From Pseudohalocynthiibacter aestuariivivens (lineage in GTDB: Bacteria > Pseudomonadota > Alphaproteobacteria > Rhodobacterales > Rhodobacteraceae), in assembly GCF_011040495.1 (NCBI RefSeq), contig NZ_CP049037.1, positions 3,286,001-3,350,000 of the forward strand: 64,000 bases of DNA. The letters run 5' to 3'. Position numbers and translations under genes: made by a program. Positions 18,836 to 27,640 of the stretch are shown piece by piece. The notes beneath the pieces were generated by a model. That model saw nothing but the letters and a program-made list of their open reading frames with translations. It made no database searches and was not told the origin of the DNA. Position 1 is the stretch's first letter. The number at the start of each line of letters is the position of its first letter.

Positions 18836-19323
18836 AATCCAACCTCGGAAAGGATAAAGTCAGCGATGGCGATGGTGTCATCCAGATTGAACACCGGACG
18901 ATCAAGATCGAGCGGCGTATCGCTGGCCACGGCAAGGATCGTCGGGTCGTCGCGCGCAATCAGCGCATTGCCAGTGACCGCACGAAATGCTTCGATCTTG
19001 GGGTGGGCGTCACGTTTGTAACCTTCTACCAGCACCAAATCGACCGGAGAGAGCCGTGCCAACAGTGCGGAGAGGGGGGGCTCGTCCGCGCCGCGTAATT
19101 CCTGCATCAACGCGATCCGGCTGTGCGATGCCAGCAATACTTCGGTCGCGCCGGCGATCCGGTGGCGATGGCTGTCCTTGCCGGGCTGATCGACGTCAAA
19201 ACTGTGATGCGCGTGCTTGACCGTCGATACACTCAGGCCGCGTGATGTGATCTCTGCCACCAGCCGTTCCATCAGTCCGGTCTTGCCGGCGTTTTTCCAC
19301 CCGGTGACGCCAAATAGCTTCAT
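18832..19323 (-). CDS. mobB: Molybdopterin-guanine dinucleotide biosynthesis adapter MobB
   Basis: 163-residue P-loop protein that binds GTP and assists MobA. The Walker A equivalent is GWKNAGKTGLMERL; STVKHAHHSFDVDQPGKDSHRH is the family hallmark, and LVLVEGYKRD follows. It overlaps mobA upstream and moeA downstream by four bases each, so the three are translationally coupled. Confidence 0.92.
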   Translation of the reverse strand: MKLFGVTGWKNAGKTGLMERLVAEITSRGLSVSTVKHAHHSFDVDQPGKDSHRHRIAGATEVLLASHSRIALMQELRGADEPPLSALLARLSPVDLVLVEGYKRDAHPKIEAFRAVTGNALIARDDPTILAVASDTPLDLDRPVFNLDDTIAIADFILSEVGL

Positions 19324-19922
19324 GTCGCGCCCTCAAGCATGGTGCGGGCGCGATTCAGATCCGCGGGCGTGTTGACGTTGAAAAAGGGATCGCCGCATTC
19401 TTCAAATAGTGCGGTCTGTGCGCCGTGCTGCTCCGTCCACATCACCACCTTGCGCAACCCATCCTGTAATGCAGTGCGCAGATCGTTGCGTAGCGCGACG
19501 GGCCAGATGCCGAATGTCGGCTGTCGGCCATCCGGCGTGGCCGACAGCGCCAGTGGCGCGTCCATGCCATCGGCGGCCAGCATCAGGCGTGGCACCAGAT
19601 CGCAAGGGAAAAACGGCGTGTCCGCGGCGACGCTTACCACGGTTTCCGCACCTTGCGCGGCGGCCCAGTCAAGCCCGGCCAGCACACCGGCCAATGGGCC
19701 GACGAATCCTTCCACCGGATCGGGCAGAACGGGTAGCCCGAACGCGGAAAATCGCGCCGGATCGCCGTTAGCGTTGAGCGCGACGGAGGCAACCTGCGGC
19801 GCAATCCGGTCGATGACATGGCTGATCAGCGTGCCAGCGCCCAGCGGCAGCAACCCTTTGTCGCCGCCACCCATACGCGTCGCCCGCCCACCGGCGAGGA
19901 TGATGCCGAGCGGCTGTTTCAT
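19320..19922 (-). CDS. mobA: Molybdenum cofactor guanylyltransferase MobA
   Basis: 200 residues. Attaches GMP to molybdopterin to form the bis-MGD cofactor of DMSO-reductase-family enzymes. The nucleotide-binding start GIILAGGRATRMGGGDKGLLPLG is typical, followed by VSVAADTPFFP (metal-binding Asp) and FFNVNTPADL near the C-terminus. Overlaps its neighbours on both sides by four bases. Confidence 0.94.
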   Translation of the reverse strand: MKQPLGIILAGGRATRMGGGDKGLLPLGAGTLISHVIDRIAPQVASVALNANGDPARFSAFGLPVLPDPVEGFVGPLAGVLAGLDWAAAQGAETVVSVAADTPFFPCDLVPRLMLAADGMDAPLALSATPDGRQPTFGIWPVALRNDLRTALQDGLRKVVMWTEQHGAQTALFEECGDPFFNVNTPADLNRARTMLEGAT

Positions 19923-20464
19923 CGCGCACGCCTCGCGTCATCACGCCACGCCCTGAGGCGTGCCAGCGTTTCATCGCGCGGTTCCGGCACCTCTGAAATC
20001 GGGACAACCGACACGAAGAACGGCGTGCGAAAAATGACAGCGCGATCGGTCATGGATATGTCGTGTACCACCGTCCATGGCGTTCGCCAGTCCTGCGCAT
20101 ACGTCACCATTCGGAACCCGGCCGCATCGAAATCGTAGATCACTTCAGAGCCAACACCGAATATATCACGCTCGCCAAGGCCCATGCGCCGGTTCACTCT
20201 TTGGTTGATCAGATAGAGTGCTGAAAACCCAAGGATCGCGCCCACAATCCCGAGGCTGGTTTCGGCACCAAATCCCAAGCCGAAATATCTGGACACGGAC
20301 ACCGCACCAAACCACCCGACCAAAAGCGCAAAGGTCGCGGTCGCGATGCTGGCGAGGCATCTGATCAGCCACGCATCCCACCCCATGTTCTTACGGTAGT
20401 TGCGCATTTCCTTCTCCCAGTCTTCGGTCAAGGTGTAGCGCACTGTTACCTGTCGCGCGCTCAT
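19919..20464 (-). CDS. YcxB-like two-helix membrane protein
   Basis: 181 residues. Starts MSARQVTVRYTLTEDWEKEMRN, has two adjacent membrane helices (about 33-55 and 60-80), then a soluble beta-rich domain with the YcxB-like pattern VIYDFDAAGFRMVTYAQDWRTPWTVVHDI. Function unknown. It overlaps fdhD and mobA by four bases each, so it is embedded in the molybdenum-cofactor operon; a structural or housekeeping role there is only a guess. Confidence 0.65.
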   Translation of the reverse strand: MSARQVTVRYTLTEDWEKEMRNYRKNMGWDAWLIRCLASIATATFALLVGWFGAVSVSRYFGLGFGAETSLGIVGAILGFSALYLINQRVNRRMGLGERDIFGVGSEVIYDFDAAGFRMVTYAQDWRTPWTVVHDISMTDRAVIFRTPFFVSVVPISEVPEPRDETLARLRAWRDDARRAR

Positions 20465-21348
20465 TCCGGTGCCCCCTTGCGCCGATGCTTGGGCGATTCG
20501 GCGGGCACGGCGGCCGGATCCGCGTCCCGTACCAGCCGTTCTTCGCCGCTGAGGCAGATGAAACGCTGCCCGCGCATCCGTCCGATCAATGTCAGACCGA
20601 CCTGCTGCGCGATCTCGACCCCCCAAGCGGTAAAGCCCGAGCGTGAGGCCAGCACCGGAATGCCCATCAACGCGGTTTTAATCACCATTTCCGAGGTTAG
20701 CCGCCCAGTGGTATAGAGCAGCTTGCCCTCGGCGCTGATGTTTTCTGACAGCATCCAGCCTGCGATCTTGTCCACGGCGTTATGACGCCCGACATCTTCC
20801 ATATAGACCAATGGCTGTGCTCCCTCACACAGGACAGTGCCGTGGATCGCACCGGCCTCCAGGTAGAGCGACGGGGTGAGGGTGATCAGATGCGCCAACG
20901 TGTAGAGGTCAGATGTTTTCACCTGACTGCCCGGCAGTTGCACGCCCTCGAGCCCTTCCATCATATCGCCAAAGACGGTTCCGACAGCGCAGCCGCTGGT
21001 GCGGGTCTTCTTGCGCAGCTTGTCCTCGTAGGTGGTCTGCCCGTCTGTGCGCACCACCACGGTTTCCAGATCGTCGTCATAGTCGACTCGCAGCACGGTT
21101 TCACCGTCCTGCAACATGCCCTGATTGCGCAGGAATCCCAGCGCCAGATATTCGGGGTAATCCCCGATGGTCATCGCCGTCACGATTTCCTGCGCGTTCA
21201 GGAAAATGGTCAGCGGGCGTTCCTCTACCACGTTGATCGTCTGGGCTTGGCCGTTGTGATCGGTGCCTGTCACTGCCCGCGTCAGCCCCGGCGCGGCAGG
21301 GTTGGGAGCGATCAAGTAACCAGAGGCGGGCAGGGTGCTACGGGGCAA
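20461..21348 (-). CDS. fdhD: Formate dehydrogenase accessory sulfurtransferase FdhD
   Basis: 295 residues. Transfers sulfur from IscS to the bis-MGD cofactor, a step needed for formate dehydrogenase activity. Signatures: RTSGCAVGTVFGD (the catalytic Cys is a single one here, followed by Ala rather than the CXXC pair), EDVGRHNAVDKIAGW, and LYTTGRLTSEMV. The start is a TTG with AGGAG eight bases upstream; no ATG in this frame is plausible. First gene of the Mo-cofactor operon, divergent from azlC. Confidence 0.9.
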   Translation of the reverse strand: MPRSTLPASGYLIAPNPAAPGLTRAVTGTDHNGQAQTINVVEERPLTIFLNAQEIVTAMTIGDYPEYLALGFLRNQGMLQDGETVLRVDYDDDLETVVVRTDGQTTYEDKLRKKTRTSGCAVGTVFGDMMEGLEGVQLPGSQVKTSDLYTLAHLITLTPSLYLEAGAIHGTVLCEGAQPLVYMEDVGRHNAVDKIAGWMLSENISAEGKLLYTTGRLTSEMVIKTALMGIPVLASRSGFTAWGVEIAQQVGLTLIGRMRGQRFICLSGEERLVRDADPAAVPAESPKHRRKGAPE

Positions 21349-21411
21349 TTGTGTCTCCTGTCGTTTCCCGGTAGTCGGAAAGCTGAACTGAGGGAATGGA
21401 ATGTCGGAACC

Positions 21412-22110
21412 ATGCAAAGCACCAAATCCCCCTACTGGCAAGGTGTGCGCGCGGGTCTGCCGTTTATCCTGATTCTCGCGCCGTTCGGCACACTCTTTGG
21501 TGTGGTGGCCGCCGAGTCGGGGCTGAATCTGTTCGAAGCGCTGGTTATGTCCGTGCTGACCATCGCGGGCGCGTCGCAGTTCACGGCGCTGCAACTGCTG
21601 AACGAGCAGGTTCCGACGCTGATCGTGATCTTGGCCGCATTGACGGTGAATTTGCGGCTGGCGATGTATTCCGCCGCGTTGACACCGCATCTGGGACAGG
21701 CATCACCGTGGATGCGGGCATCCGTGGCCTATTGCATCGTTGATCAGACCAGCGCCTGTTCGATTGCAGCCTATGAAGAAAATCCGGACTGGACCCTGCG
21801 CCAGCGGCTGGCATTCTTTTGGGGGGTCGCCACACCGATCATGCCGAACTGGATGGTATTCACCTGCGTTGGCGCGCTGGTCGGCGAGGCGATTCCAGAG
21901 GAAGCCGCGCTCGACTTCGCAATCCCGATCACCTTTATCGCGCTGGTCGTGCCGATGATGCGCACGGGCGCGCACCGGGCTGCGGCGCTGGCGGGCATCG
22001 TGGCGTCACTGATGCTGACATGGTTGCCATATTCGCTGGGCATCATCGTGGCCGGAATGATTGGCATGATGGTCGGGGCCGAGGTTGAGCGGCGCGGAGA
22101 CAGAGCATGA
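21412..22110 (+). CDS. azlC: AzlC-family amino acid exporter, large subunit
   Basis: 232 residues with five or more helices. Large subunit of a two-component branched-chain amino acid exporter (AzlCD/YgaZH). Typical segments: GVRAGLPFILILAPFGTLFGVVA, SVLTIAGASQFTALQLL and LRLAMYSAALTPHL. It overlaps azlD by four bases. The start is taken at MQSTKSPYW; the ribosome site is weak. Confidence 0.88.
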   Translation: MQSTKSPYWQGVRAGLPFILILAPFGTLFGVVAAESGLNLFEALVMSVLTIAGASQFTALQLLNEQVPTLIVILAALTVNLRLAMYSAALTPHLGQASPWMRASVAYCIVDQTSACSIAAYEENPDWTLRQRLAFFWGVATPIMPNWMVFTCVGALVGEAIPEEAALDFAIPITFIALVVPMMRTGAHRAAALAGIVASLMLTWLPYSLGIIVAGMIGMMVGAEVERRGDRA

Positions 22111-22442
22111 TAGACAAGACGACCCTTTGGCTTGTGATTCTGACGCTGGGCGGGGGCAGCTATCTGTTGCGCTTCGTATTCATCGGACTGGTCGGCGATC
22201 GCCCTTTGCCCGCATGGTTGCTGCGACATCTGCGCTACACGGCCGTGGCGGTTCTGCCAGCGCTGATTGCGCCGATGGTGCTGTGGCCTCCTGCGACGGG
22301 CGGGCAGATCGATCTGCCGCGGCTTGCTGCTGCGTTGGCAGCGATTGTCGTCGCGTGGAAAACGCGCAGCGTCATCGGTTCTGTGCTCGCCGGGGGCGGG
22401 ACGCTCTATCTGGGGCTGTGGCTGGCTGGGTTGAATCTCTGA
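22107..22442 (+). CDS. azlD: AzlD-family amino acid exporter, small subunit
   Basis: 111 residues, four predicted helices, including GGGSYLLRFVFIGLVGDRPLPAWLLRHLRYTAVAVLPAL, the AzlD signature. Small partner of AzlC, overlapping its stop by four bases (ATGA). The next 262 bases hold only the pckA terminator. Confidence 0.88.
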   Translation: MIDKTTLWLVILTLGGGSYLLRFVFIGLVGDRPLPAWLLRHLRYTAVAVLPALIAPMVLWPPATGGQIDLPRLAAALAAIVVAWKTRSVIGSVLAGGGTLYLGLWLAGLNL

Positions 22443-22650
22443 TTTGTCTGGTCCCGGGGCGGCGGTCCCGTCGGAGTGCAACCGCTAACACATCGAAAAC
22501 ACTGCGGAGGCTTGATCCAAGGCGGCCCCAAGCGTCGATGACAGATCAATGCTTTCGGAATAGGTGGCGACAACATGCCACGCATGCCCCCAAGTGCAGA
22601 TCCGGCAAACATGTAGATCGGCAGAGACATTCAGGCGTTCTGCTCATCCG

Positions 22651-22678
22651 AAAACCCGCCGATTTCTTCTTCGGCGGG
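22651..22678 (-). terminator. Terminator downstream of pckA
   Basis: CCCGCCGA/TCGGCGGG arms with an eight-base loop. Read on the minus strand the hairpin is followed by TTTT, placing an intrinsic terminator 27 bases after the pckA stop. Confidence 0.82.
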
Positions 22679-22704
22679 CTCTTTGTCTTAACGTCGTGCG
22701 ACGT

Positions 22705-24303
22705 TTAGCCGATGGCGGCCGCTTTCACGTCGTCGTCAATAAACGGCACGTATTGCTCGAAGTTCGATGAGAACATTTCGACCAATTTGGCCGCCTGACG
22801 GTCATAGGCCTCTGGGTTGTCCCATGTGCGCCGCGGATCCAGTAGTACGGTTGGTACGCCCGGAGCGTCCTTTGGCACGTCAAAGCCAAAGTTCGGATCT
22901 TTGCGGAATTCCACATTGCTGAGCGACCCGTCGAGAGCCGCCGTCAGCAGCGCGCGTGTGGCCTTGATCGGCATCCGCGCACCGGTGCCGTAGGCGCCGC
23001 CTGTCCAGCCGGTGTTTACCAACCAGCATGTCGCTCCGTGCTTGGCGATCTTGGCTTTTAGCAGGTTGCCGTAAACCTCGGGGCGGCGCGGCATGAACGG
23101 TGCGCCAAAGCAGGTGGAAAAGGTTGGCTCTGGTTCGGTGATGCCGCGTTCGGTGCCCGCCACCTTGGAGGTGAAGCCGGACAGGAAATGATACATCGCC
23201 TGCGCCGGTGTCAGCCGTGCGATGGGGGGCAACACGCCGAACGCATCGCAGGTCAGCATGATGATGTTCTTGGGGTGGCCGCCGATTGCGGTCGCCGACG
23301 CGTTCGAGATGTATTCCAACGGATAGGCGCAGCGCATGTTCGCGGTCAGGCTGTCGTCGTCGAAATCCAGTTTCCGGGTCTCTTCGTCGTAGACCATGTT
23401 TTCGATTACGGTGCCGAATTTGCTGGTCGTGGCATAGATTTCCGGCTCGGCCTCGGCGTTGAGATTGATCGTCTTGGCATAGCAGCCGCCTTCAAAGTTG
23501 AAGGTGCCACGATCAGACCAGCCATGTTCGTCATCACCAATCAGCGTGCGGTCCGGGTCTGCCGACAGGGTGGTTTTGCCGGTACCGCTGAGGCCAAAGA
23601 ACACGGCGGTGTCGATGGGGTTGCCCTTGGCGTGGTTGGCAGAACAGTGCATTGGCATGATGTTCTTTTCCGGCAACAGGTAGTTCAGCAAGCTAAAGAC
23701 CGATTTCTTGTTCTCGCCTGCATACTCGGTGCCGCCGATCAGGATGATCTTGCGATCAAAGTTCATCGCGATCACAGTTTCAGAGCGGCAATCGTGCTTT
23801 TTCGGGTCCGCCTGAAAGCTGGGGCAGTTGATGACCGTGAAATCAGCGATGAAGTGTTCCAGCGTGTCGCGCTCGGGACGGCGCAGCAAATGGCGAATAA
23901 AGAGACCATGCCAAGCCAGTTCCGTCACCATGCGTACCTTGATCGAATGGGCCGGGTCCGCGCCACCGATCAAATCCTGCACATAGTAGTTACCGCCCTG
24001 CATGTGCGCGATCATGTCGTCATAGAGCGCGTCGAAACCTTCGGGTGACATTTCGGCGTTGTTGTCCCACCAGATGTTGTCGGCAACGCTGTCAGTCTTG
24101 ACCACATGCTTGTCCTTGGGGGACCGTCCAGTGAATTTACCGGTCGAGACGAGAAACGCGCCGCCGCGCCCCAGCGTGCCTTCGCCGTTTTTCAATGCGG
24201 CCTCGATCAACGCCGGTTCGATCAGGTTGTAGTGCACTTCGCCAAGTCCGCTGATGCCTTGATCTTCAAGCTGGAAGCTCGGATTTACCCGTCCCATTGT
24301 CAT
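22705..24303 (-). CDS. pckA: Phosphoenolpyruvate carboxykinase (ATP)
   Basis: 532 residues. Converts oxaloacetate and ATP to PEP, the gateway of gluconeogenesis. Motifs: [29 protein letters not shown] (P-loop), the metal-binding DDEHGW, and the adenine-binding LVNTGWTGG. The start ATG (MTMGRVNP) has GGAG upstream. It is divergent from chvI, an arrangement widely conserved in alphaproteobacteria, where ChvI and a carbon-status regulator are thought to influence it. Confidence 0.96.
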   Translation of the reverse strand: MTMGRVNPSFQLEDQGISGLGEVHYNLIEPALIEAALKNGEGTLGRGGAFLVSTGKFTGRSPKDKHVVKTDSVADNIWWDNNAEMSPEGFDALYDDMIAHMQGGNYYVQDLIGGADPAHSIKVRMVTELAWHGLFIRHLLRRPERDTLEHFIADFTVINCPSFQADPKKHDCRSETVIAMNFDRKIILIGGTEYAGENKKSVFSLLNYLLPEKNIMPMHCSANHAKGNPIDTAVFFGLSGTGKTTLSADPDRTLIGDDEHGWSDRGTFNFEGGCYAKTINLNAEAEPEIYATTSKFGTVIENMVYDEETRKLDFDDDSLTANMRCAYPLEYISNASATAIGGHPKNIIMLTCDAFGVLPPIARLTPAQAMYHFLSGFTSKVAGTERGITEPEPTFSTCFGAPFMPRRPEVYGNLLKAKIAKHGATCWLVNTGWTGGAYGTGARMPIKATRALLTAALDGSLSNVEFRKDPNFGFDVPKDAPGVPTVLLDPRRTWDNPEAYDRQAAKLVEMFSSNFEQYVPFIDDDVKAAAIG

Positions 24304-24448
24304 CGCGTATATTCTCCAATTTGGATCATCGCCGAGTTCGGCGGCTGTAATGGGCGCGGGTGGTATGCCGGTATGCGCAGCCCGCCGATGCCCGATTAGC
24401 GGCGTCTTAGCATGACGTTTCCGCAAATGAACAGGTCACTTTTACGCA

Positions 24449-24478
24449 GTTAGCGCAACCAAGAGAACGTTAGCGCAA
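24449..24478. promoter_or_regulatory. Two direct copies of GTTAGCGCAA in the pckA-chvI gap
   Basis: GTTAGCGCAA occurs at 24449 and 24469, exactly 20 bases (about two helical turns) apart, in the 380-base divergent region 24304-24683. The GCGC core is typical of LacI-family operators; a CceR/AkgR-like central-carbon regulator acting on pckA is possible. I see no gene in the rest of this gap. Confidence 0.45.
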
Positions 24479-24683
24479 TCAGCCACCTTCATAGGCGGCG
24501 CCGCGCCGGAATGGAACAAATGCGAACTATTAAGGCGCGGCATTTTAGCCATTCATCATGGTTTTTTTGCCCAAATGAGACGGGAAAATGGGCCGATTCG
24601 CAGTTTAGGATTGATTGTAAAGAAGAAAGGGGCGCATAAAGGTGAAAAAAGCAGGCAACACGAGCAGTACAAGGACAGCAATA

Positions 24684-25388
24684 ATGTCTAAAATCGCCCT
24701 TGTGGACGATGACAGGAATATTCTGACATCTGTGTCCATGACACTCGAGGCCGAAGGCTTCGAGGTCGAAACCTACAACGATGGCCAGCAGGCCTTTGAC
24801 GCTTTTAACAAGAAACTCCCCGATATGGCGGTCTTGGATATCAAGATGCCGCGCATGGATGGGATGGACCTGTTGCAACGTCTGCGGCAAAAATCATCCA
24901 TGCCGGTTATCTTCCTCACTTCCAAAGATGATGAGATCGACGAAGTTCTCGGCCTGCGGATGGGCGCGGACGACTATGTGAAAAAACCGTTCTCGCAGCG
25001 TCTCTTAGTGGAACGTATTCGCGCGCTTCTGCGTCGACAGGACGCGATCGAGGGCAACGTGCCCGAAACCGAGTCCGAAGATGGCAAGGTGATCGAACGG
25101 GGTGAATTGCGGATGGACCCGCTCCGCCACGCTGTCGCGTGGAAGGGGCAGGACGTTTCATTGACCGTGACCGAATTCCTGCTGCTTCAGGCGCTTGCGC
25201 AGCGGCCCGGTTTTGTTAAGTCGCGTGATCAGCTGATGGATGTAGCCTACGACGATCAGGTGTATGTGGATGACCGCACCATCGACAGCCACATCAAGCG
25301 CCTACGCAAGAAGCTGCGCTCGGTCGACAGTGAATTCTCTGCGATTGAGACGCTTTACGGGATAGGCTACAGATATAACGAAGAATAA
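24684..25388 (+). CDS. chvI: Response regulator ChvI (OmpR family)
   Basis: 234 residues. The receiver domain has the acidic pair DDD at 8-10, phospho-acceptor Asp52 in VLDIKMP, and the conserved Lys in DDYVKKPFS. The C-terminal winged-helix domain contains [25 protein letters not shown] and ends in GIGYRYNEE. The start [10 protein letters not shown] has AAGGA upstream; a 14-residue longer form is less likely. Partner of ChvG, two bases downstream. The pair controls envelope and acid responses in alphaproteobacteria. Confidence 0.93.
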   Translation: MSKIALVDDDRNILTSVSMTLEAEGFEVETYNDGQQAFDAFNKKLPDMAVLDIKMPRMDGMDLLQRLRQKSSMPVIFLTSKDDEIDEVLGLRMGADDYVKKPFSQRLLVERIRALLRRQDAIEGNVPETESEDGKVIERGELRMDPLRHAVAWKGQDVSLTVTEFLLLQALAQRPGFVKSRDQLMDVAYDDQVYVDDRTIDSHIKRLRKKLRSVDSEFSAIETLYGIGYRYNEE

Positions 25389-25390
25389 CC

Positions 25391-27112
25391 GTGGCTTTGG
25401 TCGAGGGGATCAGCGTGCGTGACACGGCACACGGGCCTGCCGAGGGGCAGGATGGCGATGTAGTTCTGGGCGATGACTTTGTCGCCCCGGAGGGTGTTGT
25501 CGAAGAAGAAGTTCGCGCGCGGCGTGCGCGGCGCGGCATTTCTTCGCTACGGTCGTCACCTCTGACGCGCAAGATTATCACGTTTAATCTGATCGCCCTC
25601 AACATTCTTGTTGCGGGGATTCTGTATCTCAACTCCTCGCGCGACGGGCTGGTGCTGCAACGTGCCAACGGTCTGGTAGGCGAGGCAGAGCTGGTGGCAG
25701 ATGTGTTCGAGGCACAGTTGCCGACCGCCGCACCGGTCAATCTGATGACTGGCGACGGTATTGATGTGGAACAGACATTGGCCGGGCTTGATATCCTCAA
25801 GGGTGCCGAAGTGTTCGTGTTCGACGAAAACGGTACGCTCGCTGGGCATGTTGTTGGCCAGATGTCGCGCAACGAAAACGGCTCAAAGGATCAACCCACG
25901 CTAATCACTGACGCGCTGAGTGTGCTTTGGGGTTGGGTCTCGAAACCATTCATTTCGCAATCTCCCGCCGTGTCGCGCAGTGTCGAGGACACGGTGCGCG
26001 CGCAGGTGCCAAAGGTTCTAAAGGCGGGCACGCAGATTACATCGGGCGAAGTCGCCGATGGTGCCGTATTTTCCGTCGCCACGCCGATCGAACATAACGG
26101 GCGTGCCATCGCGGTCGTGGCGTTGGTCAGCGCGTCAGGCGAGATTGACAAGCTGGTGATGGCCGAACGCGAGCGCGTGTTGCAGATGTTTATCATCGCG
26201 ACGCTGGTATCCATCGGCCTCAGCCTGATTCTGGCCTCGACTATTGCACATCCGTTGGCTGATCTGGCGGCTGCCGCCGAGGTTGGCGGCGCGCGTAACC
26301 GCGGAAAACATGGCAATGGTCGTATCCGCATACCAGACCTTACCGCACGCCCCGATGAAATCGGACGTCTCAGTGGTGCGCTGCGTGGTATGGTGGGCGC
26401 GCTTTACAACCGGATTGATGGCAACGAACAATTCGCCGCAGACGTGGCGCACGAGATCAAGAACCCATTGGCCTCGCTCCGCTCTGCCGTGGGCACCATG
26501 CGGGTGGCCAAGCGCGACGACCAGCGCGAGAAGCTGCTGGATGTCATCGAGCATGACGTGCGGCGCCTCGACCGGCTGGTGAGCGATATTTCGAATGCGT
26601 CGCGGCTGGACAGCGAACTGGTCAAGGAAGAGGAAGAACCCTTCGATCTGCTGACAATGCTACGCAATCTTGGTCAGTATCTGGGCGAAGAGGCCAAAGG
26701 CAAGGGTATCGACTTTATCACCGATTTGCCAAAAGACTCGATCGTGATCAACGGGTTGGAGGCGCGGCTGGCACAGGTCTTTGTCAACCTGATCTCGAAC
26801 GCAACCAGCTTTTGCGAGGATGGCGACGCGATCCGCATCTGGGCGCGCCGCCGCGAAAATCGCGTGTTGGTGGTGGTCGAGGATACCGGCCCCGGCATCC
26901 CCGATCAGGCGCTTAGCAAAATCTTCCAGCGGTTCTATTCGCAACGTGATGCCAGCGATTTCGGCAATAATTCCGGCCTTGGCCTTGCGATCTCGAAACA
27001 GATTGTCGAGGCGCATGGTGGCGTGATCTGGGCCGAGAATATTCGTCCTACCGATGCCGACATCACCTCTGATCCTTTGGGTGCGCGGTTCGTCGTCGGT
27101 CTGCCCGTCTAG
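25391..27112 (+). CDS. chvG: Sensor histidine kinase ChvG
   Basis: 573 residues from a GTG start. Two membrane helices (about 66-80 and 255-280) flank a periplasmic sensor of ~180 residues. HAMP follows, then the dimerisation/phospho-acceptor segment FAADVAHEIKNPLASLRSA (His), and the ATPase domain with LISNAT (N box), VVVEDTGPGIP (G1) and NNSGLGLAISKQI (G2). It phosphorylates ChvI. In several species ExoR restrains it, but exoR is not in this window. Confidence 0.93.
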   Translation: MALVEGISVRDTAHGPAEGQDGDVVLGDDFVAPEGVVEEEVRARRARRGISSLRSSPLTRKIITFNLIALNILVAGILYLNSSRDGLVLQRANGLVGEAELVADVFEAQLPTAAPVNLMTGDGIDVEQTLAGLDILKGAEVFVFDENGTLAGHVVGQMSRNENGSKDQPTLITDALSVLWGWVSKPFISQSPAVSRSVEDTVRAQVPKVLKAGTQITSGEVADGAVFSVATPIEHNGRAIAVVALVSASGEIDKLVMAERERVLQMFIIATLVSIGLSLILASTIAHPLADLAAAAEVGGARNRGKHGNGRIRIPDLTARPDEIGRLSGALRGMVGALYNRIDGNEQFAADVAHEIKNPLASLRSAVGTMRVAKRDDQREKLLDVIEHDVRRLDRLVSDISNASRLDSELVKEEEEPFDLLTMLRNLGQYLGEEAKGKGIDFITDLPKDSIVINGLEARLAQVFVNLISNATSFCEDGDAIRIWARRRENRVLVVVEDTGPGIPDQALSKIFQRFYSQRDASDFGNNSGLGLAISKQIVEAHGGVIWAENIRPTDADITSDPLGARFVVGLPV

Positions 27113-27120
27113 GCAGGGAC

Positions 27121-27561
27121 GTGCCCGTTGATACGATCCCGCATGATGCAGTAACGATACATGCCAGTTGTGTCGCCCTTGATGGTCTGGCGGTGTTGAT
27201 CCGAGGGTCGGCTGGCAGCGGTAAATCCGGGCTGGCCCTGCAAATGATCGCGCTTGGGGCCGAATTGGTTGCTGATGACAGAACCTGTCTGTGGCGCGCG
27301 GGTAATATGGTGATGGCGGCATCCCCACCGACGATTCTGGGGAGGATCGAGGCGCGCGGCGTGGGAATTCTGGCTGCACCCGTCGCTGCCCCCAGCCCAC
27401 TGGCGCTGATTGCGGATATGGATGGCACGGAATCCGAGCGTCTGCCGCCGTTTCATACCGATCACATTCTCGGGATCACGCTGCCTTTGGTAAAGAAAAT
27501 CACCGAGGCCCATTTTGCTGCGGCACTGACACTCTATCTAAAGTATGGTCGAACGGACTGA
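27121..27561 (+). CDS. hprK: Short-form HPr kinase/phosphorylase
   Basis: 146 residues, about half of the Gram-positive enzyme: only the catalytic kinase domain is present, as usual in alphaproteobacteria. Walker A is GSAGSGKS at 29-36, and LVADDRTCLWR carries the metal-binding acid. It phosphorylates a serine of HPr. GTG start nine bases after the chvG stop region. It lies in the chvI-chvG-hprK-rapZ-manX-ptsH order, which links two-component signalling with the nitrogen-type PTS. Confidence 0.9.
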   Translation: MPVDTIPHDAVTIHASCVALDGLAVLIRGSAGSGKSGLALQMIALGAELVADDRTCLWRAGNMVMAASPPTILGRIEARGVGILAAPVAAPSPLALIADMDGTESERLPPFHTDHILGITLPLVKKITEAHFAAALTLYLKYGRTD

Positions 27562-27640
27562 CACGCACTGGCAAACGATTGCCCATGCCATCAGAGTGTG
27601 GTCAACCTGCCCAAAGAATTCTGTTGGTGGAGCCTGACAA

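Noticed and set aside
23188..24048. 286-residue open frame opposite pckA
   Set aside because: Antisense to a definitive gene, with no signal of its own.
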